A DNA stretch of 64,000 bases from Microbacterium stercoris (GTDB lineage Bacteria; Actinomycetota; Actinomycetes; Actinomycetales; Microbacteriaceae), in assembly GCF_017592545.1 (NCBI RefSeq), contig NZ_JAGFOA010000002.1:558001-622000 (forward strand), read 5' to 3'. Position numbers and translations under genes: made by a program. The notes under the pieces were generated by a model. That model searched no databases. It worked only from the letters and a program-made list of their open reading frames with translations, and was not told the origin of the DNA. This document shows, in pieces, positions 15,710 through 23,323 of the stretch (positions within the stretch are counted from its first letter, which is position 1; each line of letters opens with the position of its first letter).

Positions 15710-17461
15710 ATGGGCCTCCGTCGGATCGTGCCGCGCGTCCTTCTGGGCGCGGTTGTGCTCGTGGTCGCCGCCGGCGCCTGGCTGATCGTGCGCGGCGTGC
15801 TCGCCGTGGGCGAGGCCATGGCGCTGAAGACGGCCGCCGCGCAGTTCGAGGCCGATCTCGACGTGGCGGCTTCGGACGCGGCGGGCGCCGCATCCACCCT
15901 GGACCGCATGTCCGGTGACGCGGGGGCGCTCGCCGGACATGCGCTGACGCTGGCGTCTCTGACGTCGGATCCCGTGTGGCGGGCCGCCGAGGCGGTGCCG
16001 TTCGCGGGGGAGCAGCTGGCCGCCGCGCGGGTGGGCGCCGCCGAGCTCGCGCACCTCACGGTCGCGGGCCGCGACGTGCTCCGCGCGGCGGCGGGCGTGC
16101 TCGACGCCCCCGCCGCCGGCGGCCTCGACCTCGAGGCGATCCGCGCGCTGCGTCCGCCGCTCGACGACGTGGTCGCCGCGCTCGACGATGCGCGCACCGC
16201 GCTGGACGGCATCGACCGCACGCGTCTGCTCGGACCGGTGGACCAGGGCCTCGATGCGCTTCAGGCGATGATCGAGCGCACGGGTCCCGCCTTCGAGGCG
16301 ATGCGGGCGACGGCGGCGGTGGTGCCGCCCCTGCTCGGTGCCGACGAGCCGCGGCTCATCCTGCTGATGCTGCAGAACCCCGCGGAGCTGCGTGCGGGCG
16401 GCGGGATCACCGGCACATTCATCGCGATCCGCGCCGACGACGGACACCTGGAGCTGGTGGATCAGGCCGACGGATCGGTGTTCGCCCCCGCGTCGGAGCC
16501 GTTGCTGGAGATCCCGGCCGACGCGAGTGCCAGCCCCGACGACGGCGTCGGACGGTTCGTGCAGAACATCACCACCACCCCCGACTTCGCGCTGTCCGCG
16601 CGTCTCGGTGCCGCGTGGTGGGAGGGGCGCACCGGGCAGCAGGCCGACGCGGTCGTGGCGCTCGATCCTCTGGTGCTCAAGCCCCTGCTCGCGCTCACCG
16701 GCCCGGTGATGGTGGGGGAGCGGCAGATCTGGGCCGAGCAGGTCGTCGACGCGCTGCTGAGGGATCCGTACCTCGAGCAGGAGCAGGATGCGCAGACCGC
16801 CTTCTTCCGGGCGGTCACCGAGAGCGTCTTCACCGCGGCGATCGCGAAGCCCGCGGAGGCCCCCGGCATGGCATTCCACCTCGCCCCGATGATCGACGCG
16901 GGGCGTCTGGCCGTGTGGAGCGCGCATGCCGAGGAGCAGTCCGTGCTCAAGGAGACGCCGGCCGCCGGCCTCGCGGCGCGGATCGCGCAGCGCGACGCGC
17001 ACGCTCTGCTCTTCGACGACCTCACGGGCGGAAAGCTCGACGCGTATCTGGCCGCGGACCTCGGGCTGACCACGTCGCGCTGCCGGCCGGATGGGGTGGC
17101 GACCACGGTGGTGAGGGCCACCCTGACCAGCGCGGTCGATCCGGGCATGATCCTGCCGTGGACGTCGTTCCCCGCGATGGGCGGCTTCGATCGCCACGAC
17201 ATCGGCCTGCGCCTCACGGCGCTGGCTCCTCCCGGATCGGTGGTGGAGGCGGTGCAGGTCGACGGGAAGCCCGTGGCTTGGAGCGCCGCGACGGTGGTGG
17301 GCCGCCCCGGCGCGGCGGCACGTGTCACGCTGACGCCCGGGCAGAGCGCCGTCGTCGAGTTCCGCTTCGCGGGCGATCCGGATCCGTCCGATCCCGTCCT
17401 GATCCACACACCGCTGGTCGGTGATCCTCCTATTCGTGTCGAGGAGGGGTCATGTCGATGA
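15710..17461 (+). CDS. DUF4012 domain-containing membrane-anchored protein
   Basis: 583 aa. A basic N-terminus and one membrane helix (residues about 8-30) anchor a large outer domain. The segment LLMLQNPAELRAGGGITGTF is the hallmark of DUF4012, followed by FALSARLGAAWWEGRTGQQADAVVALDP, as in this family and the related LytR/CpsA-neighbour proteins of polysaccharide clusters. Biochemical function is unknown. DUF4012 genes commonly sit in exopolysaccharide loci, which agrees with the cluster at 23-42 kb. The tail overlaps the upstream frame of the sigma factor. Confidence 0.85.
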   Translation: MGLRRIVPRVLLGAVVLVVAAGAWLIVRGVLAVGEAMALKTAAAQFEADLDVAASDAAGAASTLDRMSGDAGALAGHALTLASLTSDPVWRAAEAVPFAGEQLAAARVGAAELAHLTVAGRDVLRAAAGVLDAPAAGGLDLEAIRALRPPLDDVVAALDDARTALDGIDRTRLLGPVDQGLDALQAMIERTGPAFEAMRATAAVVPPLLGADEPRLILLMLQNPAELRAGGGITGTFIAIRADDGHLELVDQADGSVFAPASEPLLEIPADASASPDDGVGRFVQNITTTPDFALSARLGAAWWEGRTGQQADAVVALDPLVLKPLLALTGPVMVGERQIWAEQVVDALLRDPYLEQEQDAQTAFFRAVTESVFTAAIAKPAEAPGMAFHLAPMIDAGRLAVWSAHAEEQSVLKETPAAGLAARIAQRDAHALLFDDLTGGKLDAYLAADLGLTTSRCRPDGVATTVVRATLTSAVDPGMILPWTSFPAMGGFDRHDIGLRLTALAPPGSVVEAVQVDGKPVAWSAATVVGRPGAAARVTLTPGQSAVVEFRFAGDPDPSDPVLIHTPLVGDPPIRVEEGSCR

Positions 17462-17489
17462 AATTCGCGGACGTTTACGCCCATGGCCC

Positions 17490-17519
17490 TTGTGGGCGGG
17501 CCCGTGAGGCGGACAGGAT
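17490..17519 (+). promoter_or_regulatory. Candidate promoter for the sigma-S8-CHAT locus
   Basis: TTGTGG (17490-17495), 18 nt, CAGGAT (17514-17519), then 7 nt to GTG 17527. The spacing predicts a leaderless sigma-factor mRNA. The same -10 CAGGAT with an 18-nt spacer follows TTGACA before the P-type ATPase at 63.7 kb, which supports this reading. Confidence 0.45.
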
Positions 17520-17526
17520 GTGGCGC

Positions 17527-18216
17527 GTGGAGGAAGAACCTCTGCCGCGTTATCCGGAATCCCCCGTTCCGGATGCCGTCTCCGAGGCGTCACCCCGCGC
17601 ATCGGATCAGGCGCCCCCGGCGTCCGGCGACGACACGGGTGATCGTCGTGCGCGCTGGCAGGAGGCCGCGAGGCTCTTTCTGCGCTGGCGGGACGCGGCC
17701 GACTCGCGCGCCCTCGATGAGCTGGTGCGGCTGCTCAGCCCGATGCTCTGGCACGTCGTGCGCGCGTACGGGCTGCGACGTGAGGCCGCCGAGGATGTTG
17801 TGCAGGCCACCTGGCTCGCCTTCGTGCGCAAGCACGAGAGCATCGCCGATCCGCTCGCGGTGTCGGCCTGGCTCACCATGACCGCTCGCCGCGAGGCGTG
17901 GCGCACATCGAAGATCGACGGCCGAGCGGACGCCACCGAGGACGAGACGCTGGAGCGGCAGCTGCCCACGAGCGCCACCGCCGAGGACACCGCTCTGGGC
18001 GACCTGGAGGCGCAGTCGCTGTGGCATGCCGTGAGCGGGCTCGACGAGCGCTGCCAGCGGCTGCTGCGTGTGGTCGCTTTCGACGACCGGCCCGACTACC
18101 GGCGGATCGCGAGCGATCTGCACATGCCCATCGGAAGCATCGGACCGACGCGGCAGAGGTGTCTGAGCAAGCTGCGGGCGCGGCTTGACGGCCCGCAAGG
18201 GGTGATTCGGGGATGA
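17527..18216 (+). CDS. ECF-type RNA polymerase sigma factor
   Basis: 229 aa from GTG 17527. Residues 1-45 are a Pro/Ser/Asp-rich lead. Sigma region 2 spans about 60-128 (LDELVRLLSPMLWHVVRAYG, AAEDVVQATWLAFVRK, WLTMTARREAW), and sigma region 4 spans about 163-222 (LDERCQRLLRVVAF, helix-turn-helix RRIASDLHMPIGSIGPTRQRCLSKLRARL). The frame is open back to ATG 17452 and 17458 behind GAGGAGG, inside the DUF4012 end, so a longer form is possible. The next gene overlaps its stop (ATGA), which usually means a functional partner such as an anti-sigma factor. It likely directs transcription of its own locus; the target promoters are unknown. Confidence 0.88.
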   Translation: MEEEPLPRYPESPVPDAVSEASPRASDQAPPASGDDTGDRRARWQEAARLFLRWRDAADSRALDELVRLLSPMLWHVVRAYGLRREAAEDVVQATWLAFVRKHESIADPLAVSAWLTMTARREAWRTSKIDGRADATEDETLERQLPTSATAEDTALGDLEAQSLWHAVSGLDERCQRLLRVVAFDDRPDYRRIASDLHMPIGSIGPTRQRCLSKLRARLDGPQGVIRG

Positions 18217-18683
18217 TCGTGAACGTGCATATGGATGAGGAAGACCGGCGAACGCTCGACGCGCTCGCGCGTATGTGGGAGCGGAGGGACGCGCCGCCCG
18301 CCGATCTCGCCGAGAGGATGATCGCGGCCGTCGCGGTCGACGACCTCTCCCGCGAGTACGCGCTGCTGACCGAGGTGTCGGCCGGCGAGGTCGCGGTGCG
18401 CTCCGAGCAGGAGCGCTTGACGCTGCAGTTCAGCGACGAGACCACGAGCGTGCTGCTGCACGTCTCGGCCACGGAATCGGGCGCGCGTCGCGTCGACGGA
18501 TGGTCCGAGCCCTCGGTGCTCGCCGCGCGCCTGTCGCAGGATGCGCGCGAGTGGGCGGCCGAGCTGAGCGACGAGGGCCGATTCGCGTTCGCGGACGTGA
18601 CCCCGGGCCTGTCATCCGTGCGATTGATCGTCCGGCTCGACGGCGAGCTGCGGGAGTTCATCACGCCTCAATTCGAGGTGTGA
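18213..18683 (+). CDS. 156-aa protein of unknown function, sigma-factor partner
   Basis: I do not recognise a named family. ATG 18213 overlaps the sigma stop and follows AAGGGGTGA. Residues 1-50 are helical and charged (DEEDRRTLDALARMWERRD, then LAERMIAAV), the rest is beta-rich (VAVRSEQERLTLQFSDE, SVLLHVSAT, GRFAFADVTPGLSSVRLIVRLDG) and resembles a small Ig-like sandwich. There is no membrane helix or signal peptide, so it should be cytoplasmic. Its position, between the sigma gene and two protease genes, makes it a candidate anti-sigma factor or protease substrate. This is inference from context only. Confidence 0.75.
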   Translation: MIVNVHMDEEDRRTLDALARMWERRDAPPADLAERMIAAVAVDDLSREYALLTEVSAGEVAVRSEQERLTLQFSDETTSVLLHVSATESGARRVDGWSEPSVLAARLSQDAREWAAELSDEGRFAFADVTPGLSSVRLIVRLDGELREFITPQFEV

Positions 18684-18768
18684 CCTCCTCCCGCGGCTGA
18701 GGCGGCGCTTCCCCCCGGGCGTCGTCTGGTGATGGAGTGCGGCAACGCGCCGCGGAGAGAGGTGACCC

Positions 18769-20376
18769 ATGGCATCCGACGACGGCTCCCAGCCCGAGAA
18801 CTGGACATGGCGGGAGCGCGCCGCCGGCAGCGTGCCGCGCGGGCGCACGCTGGACCCCACGATCGAGCCGATCGAGGGCATCCAGGCATACCCCACGGTG
18901 TACAAGCCGGTCGAGCTCATCGACTCGAGCCACCGCTCCTCGCGCGAACAGAACCTGCGCGAGCTGCAGGGAGCCGCTCGCGAGCTGGGTTGGCGCGTCG
19001 AGGTGACCGACCTCGAGGGCCGCGCGCTGCGTGATCCGGGCGCCGAGCCCGACGAGCTTCTGCCCGGGGTGCCCGGGACGCGACTGCTGCGCGTCGTCGC
19101 CGACGACAGCCTCGGCGACGGCGCCATGCCGTTCGCGCCCGACGCCTGGCGGCTGCTGCAGCGCGCCCGCGCGCGGTCGAAGTCGAATCTCGAGGGCATC
19201 GGGCTCAACCACGTGCTGGCTATTCACCCCGTCGGTGTGAACCCGTTCGCCTCCTCGAACCCCTTCATCCCGACGAACCCCTTCATCCCGACGAACCCGT
19301 TCATCCCGACGAATCCGGCGGGTTCTGCAGAGTACGCCTATCCCGGGTCGGGTGGCCGGCAGCCGGTTGCGCGACTCGGGGCCGGACCTGTCCGGGTGGC
19401 GAAGCCAGGGCGTGGCCAGCGCCGCCCGGTGGTCGCCATCCTCGACACGGGGTGTGGCGTCCACGAGTGGCTGCCGGAGGACATCGTCACCCGGCAGCTG
19501 ACCATAGACGGAGCGCCCATCGGGCTCACCGACGACGCCGACCCGGAGAAGTATGGAGACCTCTACGGTCAGCTCGACGGAGCCATCGATCCGATTCCGG
19601 GTCATGGCACCTTCATCGCCGGCATCGTCCGCCAGCTCGCACCCGAAGCGGATCTCGTGTCCGTACGGCTCGCGGATGCACAAGGAGTGGTCGATGAGAG
19701 CATGCTGATCCGCACGCTGGGAGAGGTGATCGAACTCGCCAGGCGGCACGCCGCAGGCGAGTCGGGAGGACAGCCCATCGATGTGCTCAACCTCTCTTTC
19801 GGCTACTACCACGAGACGCCCGACGACGGTCTGTTCTCCCTCACCGTGTATCACCTGCTCCGCTTCGCACGGGGGCTCGGGATCGCTGTCGTGTGCTCGG
19901 CGGGCAACGATGCGATCGATCGGCCGGCGTTCCCGGCATCACTGTGGCCGTGGCCTGGGGCTGACAACGGCATCCCCCATGACGACGATGCCGAGCACGT
20001 CTCGGTGGGCGCGCTCAATCCCGGAGAGACATCCGTCGCGTTGTACTCGAACGTCGGCCCCTGGGTGCGCGCATACGCGCCTGGCACGTCGGTCGTCAGC
20101 AGCATCCCGCGTTTCGAGGGCGGCCGGCAGGCGAGCACCCGAGAAGATCTCTATGACCGACGTCGCCAGACGATCGCCCCTGAGGACTTCCGGGGGGCGT
20201 TCGCGACATGGAGCGGCACCTCTTTCGCGGCCCCGTACGTCGCGGGCGCGATCGCGGCTGAACTGGGTCTGATCTCCGTCAATCGCGCGGTGCGAGCCGG
20301 AGCCGTCCAACGTTCGCGGAAGGCCACGGAGGCGGCGCTGACAGAGATCGCGAAGAGCGACGGGTCAAGGATCTGA
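18769..20376 (+). CDS. Cytoplasmic S8 (subtilisin-type) serine protease with NPFIPT repeats
   Basis: 535 aa. The catalytic set is complete: Asp226 (AILDTG), His279 (GHGTFIAGI), oxyanion Asn380 (CSAGND) and Ser485 (SGTSFAAPYVAG). There is no signal peptide or propeptide-like leader, so it probably acts inside the cell. The first 160 residues form an unrecognised domain (YKPVELIDSSH, TRLLRVVADD). A linker then carries three perfect NPFIPT hexapeptides, encoded by an 18-bp tandem repeat at 19258-19311. After the repeats third-position GC drops, so the catalytic half may have a different history from the N-terminal half. ATG 18769 follows GAGAGGTGA. It lies between the 156-aa protein and the CHAT gene. 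Confidence 0.92.
   Translation: MASDDGSQPENWTWRERAAGSVPRGRTLDPTIEPIEGIQAYPTVYKPVELIDSSHRSSREQNLRELQGAARELGWRVEVTDLEGRALRDPGAEPDELLPGVPGTRLLRVVADDSLGDGAMPFAPDAWRLLQRARARSKSNLEGIGLNHVLAIHPVGVNPFASSNPFIPTNPFIPTNPFIPTNPAGSAEYAYPGSGGRQPVARLGAGPVRVAKPGRGQRRPVVAILDTGCGVHEWLPEDIVTRQLTIDGAPIGLTDDADPEKYGDLYGQLDGAIDPIPGHGTFIAGIVRQLAPEADLVSVRLADAQGVVDESMLIRTLGEVIELARRHAAGESGGQPIDVLNLSFGYYHETPDDGLFSLTVYHLLRFARGLGIAVVCSAGNDAIDRPAFPASLWPWPGADNGIPHDDDAEHVSVGALNPGETSVALYSNVGPWVRAYAPGTSVVSSIPRFEGGRQASTREDLYDRRRQTIAPEDFRGAFATWSGTSFAAPYVAGAIAAELGLISVNRAVRAGAVQRSRKATEAALTEIAKSDGSRI
19258..19311 (+). repeat. 18-bp tandem repeat encoding NPFIPT x3
   Basis: Three copies of an 18-nt unit (AACCCSTTCATCCCGACG, S = C or G) sit in the S8 protease linker. 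A partial copy (NPFASS) precedes and a truncated one (NP) follows. The units differ by single synonymous changes. Such in-frame repeats can gain or lose copies without breaking the frame. Confidence 0.9.
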
Positions 20377-20564
20377 CATGAACGTGCGCCGGGGGGCAGG
20401 CACGCAGGACATTCGTGGGTGTGAACGGCATGGGGGGAGCCTCAGGGTAAAGGAAACGCGGTCCGGCGGCTCGGTCGGGGATCCGATCCGTCTGGACACA
20501 TGATGCTCCCGACCTCTGACATCCGCACCCTTTCCGGCGAGATTCACCCTGAGGGTGAGACGCC
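20377..20564 (+). promoter_or_regulatory. S8-CHAT gap with perfect palindrome over the CHAT ribosome site
   Basis: The 188-nt gap contains TCACCCTGAGGGTGA (20544-20558), a 15-nt dyad with 7-nt arms overlapping the Shine-Dalgarno region of the CHAT gene. A related half-site TCAGGGTAA lies at about 20442-20450. This could be an operator or a leader hairpin that hides the ribosome site. A 41-codon frame in the gap (20378-20503) has poor codon bias and is not called. Confidence 0.5.
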
Positions 20565-23048
20565 GTGCGACTGACCGCTGAAGAGCTTCACGCGCGCGGC
20601 GTGGTGCTGAGCAATCGCGGCAACCTCGCGGCCGCTCATCGGACGCTCCGGACCGCGGCGGAGCGCGCCGAGACCGAGGACGAGCGTGCTCGGATCGCGG
20701 GCACGCTCGCGTTCGTGCTGACGCGCACCGGGCACCCCGATGAGGCCGAACGGATCTGCCGCGAAGCGCTCGCGCGGGCGGAAGCGCGCGGCACAGTGGG
20801 TTCTGATGCCACCGCGGTGCTGCTCGGGCAACTGGGCGCCCTCGCGACCGCGAGAGGCGATCACGCCGAGGCGCTTCCCGTCCTTGCGCGAGCGATCCGC
20901 TTGGAGACGAATGCCACTCGGCTGGGCAACATGCTCGTGGTGCGCAGCGTCGCGTTGATGAGGCGCCAGCGCCTGCGAGAGGCGCGTCGCGATCTGGATG
21001 AGGCGGCGAAGCGGTTCGCCGATGCGGGGGCAGTGCACAACCGTGCGATGAGCATCCACAACGCCGGCTATGTCGCCCTCCTGGAGGGTGATCTCATCAC
21101 GGCGCTGGAGCTGATGAGCGAGGCCAGACCGCTGGCCGCCTCGTCGCCCGTGAACGCGGCCATCTGCGACCTCGACCGTGCCGAGGTGCTGCGCGAGGCG
21201 GGGCAGCTCGAGGAGGCCGAGCGCACGCTCGAGAGCGTCGCACGCTCGTTCGGCGCGGCGGGCATGCCGCAGTCGCGCGCCGAGGCGGAGTTCCACCTGG
21301 CGCGCTCCCTCGTCACGCACGATCCGGCGAAGGCCGCCGAGGTCGCGGGGCACGCCGTGCGGCGCTTCCGCAGGCTCGGCAGCAGGGTCTGGGCGGCGCG
21401 CGCCGAGGGGCTGCGACAGCGCGCGCTGCTCTCGCTCCCAACGGTCGGGCGGCGTCGACCGACTGTCGAGCAGGTGCGTGCCGCCGAGATCGAGCTCGAG
21501 CAGGTCGGCTTCCGCACCGAGGCGCAGATGCTGCGGCTCACCCACCGCGTGTCGCGCGCTCGCCGCGGTGACCTCGATCCCACGCGCATCCGGCTCAGCC
21601 CCTCCGATCCGCTTCCCGTGCGGCTGCTCGCGCACGAGGCGCGCGCGGTGCAGGCCGGGGCCCGGGGACGCGACGCCGACGTTCGCCGCCACGCCGCCGC
21701 CGGCCTCGAGAGCCTGGCCGCATGGCAGCGGTCGTTCGGCTCGCTGGACATGGCGTCATCGATCGCCATGCACGGCAACGCGCTGATGCTCGAGGGCCTG
21801 GGGGCCGCCATGCGCTCGGGCCGCCCGGACGTGCTGTTCGAGTGGTCGGAGCAGGCGCGGCACTTCGCGCACCAGGTCGCCCCGGTGCGTCCGCCCCGCG
21901 ATCCCGCGCACGCCGCCGACCTCGCCCAGCTGCGGATGCTGCGCGAGGAGACGGGGGTCTCTTGGGAGGCCGACGCGCGTGTGCACGAGCTGCGCGAGCG
22001 CATCCGCAAGCGCCAATGGGCCACGGCGGGCGAGGCGGAGGCCGTGCCCCGCATCGACCTCGAGACGCTGCGAGCCGCCCTCGGCACCGACACGGCGCTG
22101 CTGAGCTACGTGTACGCGCGCGGGCAGCTGCAGTGTCTGGTCGTGCCCGCGACGGGGCCCGCGCGCATCATCGACATCGACGCCGCCGCGGTGCGCGAGC
22201 GGATGCCCGGTCTGCGTGCCGACCTCGACGTGGCCGCCGCCGTGGGATCCGGCCCGATGGCGCGGATCGTGCGCGTCGCGCTCGACGCGCGGCTCGCGAC
22301 GCTCTCATCCCTGCTGGTGGAGGAGGCCATGACCGCCGCGGGAGACCCGCGCCGGGTGATGATCACCACTCCGGGGATCCTCGCGGGGCTGCCGTGGACG
22401 ATGCTGCCCGCGATGCGCGGCCGGTCGGTCTCGCTCGTGCGCTCGGCCTCGCGCTGGGTGGCCGCGCGCCCGCGGGTCGGTCCGGGAGCAAGCGCGGGCT
22501 TCGCCGTCGGACCGGGCATCGCGCGCGGGCCGGAGGAAGCCCAGGCGGCGGCTTTCGCCTGGGAGGTCGATGCGGCCAGCCACGGCGGCACCCATCCGAC
22601 CGTGCTGTACGGGGCGGACGCGACGGTCGAGGCGGTGACGGATCTCGCCGAGACGGTCGACGTGCTGCATCTCGTCGCCCACGGCCGCCACTCGATCGAT
22701 GCTCCGCTGCTCTCCGGTCTGGGCTTCAGCAATGGCGCGCTGTTCGGCTACGACATCGACCTCATCGACCGGATGCCCCGCACCGTGATCCTGTCGGCCT
22801 GCGAGCTGGGCCGCTCATCGGTGCGATGGGGAGCGGAGGCGCTGGGCATGGCCCACGCGTGGCTGCACGCCGGAGCGGTGTGCGTGATCGCGGCCCCCGT
22901 GACCGTGGCCGACGACATCGCCGCCGAGCTGCTCGGGGCCCTGCACGGCGGTCTCGCCGCGGGCCTCGCCCCCGCCGACGCGCTGGCGATGGCGACCACG
23001 GAGACCGGGCTCATCTCGCCGTTCATCACCCACGGCAGCGGCTTCTGA
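20565..23048 (+). CDS. TPR-CHAT caspase-like protease
   Basis: 827 aa. Residues 1-300 are helical tetratricopeptide-like repeats (ALEL, AEVLREAGQLEEAERTLE, A-G-Y and A-L patterns). A middle region of about 200 residues follows. The C-terminal CHAT domain has the clan CD dyad: His706 in LVAHGRHS and Cys746 in ILSACELG, so it should be an active Cys protease. CHAT (Caspase HetF Associated with TPRs) proteins are found in signalling, cell-death and defence settings. No signal peptide or membrane segment is seen. GTG 20565 follows GAGGGTGA, which lies in a palindrome. It is the last plus-strand gene of the sigma-S8-CHAT set. Physiological substrate unknown. Confidence 0.93.
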   Translation: MRLTAEELHARGVVLSNRGNLAAAHRTLRTAAERAETEDERARIAGTLAFVLTRTGHPDEAERICREALARAEARGTVGSDATAVLLGQLGALATARGDHAEALPVLARAIRLETNATRLGNMLVVRSVALMRRQRLREARRDLDEAAKRFADAGAVHNRAMSIHNAGYVALLEGDLITALELMSEARPLAASSPVNAAICDLDRAEVLREAGQLEEAERTLESVARSFGAAGMPQSRAEAEFHLARSLVTHDPAKAAEVAGHAVRRFRRLGSRVWAARAEGLRQRALLSLPTVGRRRPTVEQVRAAEIELEQVGFRTEAQMLRLTHRVSRARRGDLDPTRIRLSPSDPLPVRLLAHEARAVQAGARGRDADVRRHAAAGLESLAAWQRSFGSLDMASSIAMHGNALMLEGLGAAMRSGRPDVLFEWSEQARHFAHQVAPVRPPRDPAHAADLAQLRMLREETGVSWEADARVHELRERIRKRQWATAGEAEAVPRIDLETLRAALGTDTALLSYVYARGQLQCLVVPATGPARIIDIDAAAVRERMPGLRADLDVAAAVGSGPMARIVRVALDARLATLSSLLVEEAMTAAGDPRRVMITTPGILAGLPWTMLPAMRGRSVSLVRSASRWVAARPRVGPGASAGFAVGPGIARGPEEAQAAAFAWEVDAASHGGTHPTVLYGADATVEAVTDLAETVDVLHLVAHGRHSIDAPLLSGLGFSNGALFGYDIDLIDRMPRTVILSACELGRSSVRWGAEALGMAHAWLHAGAVCVIAAPVTVADDIAAELLGALHGGLAAGLAPADALAMATTETGLISPFITHGSGF

Positions 23049-23056
23049 CACGACGA

Positions 23057-23085
23057 ACCCCGCGGCGCCGAGGCGTCCGCGGGGT
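23057..23085. terminator. Convergent terminator between CHAT gene and micro-ORF
   Basis: ACCCCGCGG (23057-23065) and CCGCGGGGT (23077-23085) form a 9-bp GC stem with an 11-nt loop, 8 nt after the CHAT stop and 14 nt after the minus-strand micro-ORF stop. There is no T run, as is usual in this genome. Its position between two converging stops argues for a shared terminator. Confidence 0.65.
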
Positions 23086-23099
23086 CCGGGGTCAAGCGG

Positions 23100-23195
23100 T
23101 CAGCCTCGGAAGAAGCCGAACAGCGCCTTGACCCACTCGGGGATGATGGTGATCGCGGCCGTCTTGGACGCGTCGTTGGTTCTGGTGAAAGGCAT
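23100..23195 (-). CDS. 31-aa micro-ORF, amphipathic peptide candidate
   Basis: Read on the minus strand, an AAGGAG ribosome site (23201-23206) lies 5 nt before an ATG at 23195 and opens a 31-codon frame ending in TGA at 23100. The peptide begins MPFTRTNDASK and continues with a hydrophobic, Trp- and Phe-rich half (IIPEWVKALFGFFRG) with two or three positive charges, like an amphipathic helix. A possible promoter TTGACC (23276 to 23271), 17 nt, CATGCT is upstream, and the hairpin at 23057-23085 follows the stop. A near-ideal Shine-Dalgarno site, promoter and terminator around so short a frame make it likely to be real. I know no family for it. Confidence 0.7.
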   Translation of the reverse strand: MPFTRTNDASKTAAITIIPEWVKALFGFFRG

Positions 23196-23290
23196 AGAGA
23201 CTCCTTGCTCGTCGGGAGGTGGTCGGGGCACATATGCCCGTCCGCTCAGCATGGCCGCCCCCGCACGACCGGTCAAGGCTCCGGCGGCGG

Positions 23291-23296
23291 TATCAG
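23291..23296 (+). promoter_or_regulatory. TATCAG motif 33 nt before the glycosyltransferase ATG
   Basis: GGTATCAG stands exactly 33 nt (T to A of ATG) before ATG 23324. The same word at the same distance precedes ATG 24228 and, on the minus strand, ATG 42412. It may be a -10-like element of a shared promoter class for the polysaccharide genes; no shared -35 was found. Confidence 0.4.
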
Positions 23297-23323
23297 GGCG
23301 ACTCTCGGGGGCTCCTTCCCGCC

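Noticed and set aside
20378..20503. A 41-codon frame between the S8 and CHAT genes with AAGGA before its ATG
   Set aside because: Third-position GC is clearly lower than in neighbouring genes, the translation shows no domain, and it overlaps likely regulatory sequence. Kept only as a remote possibility.
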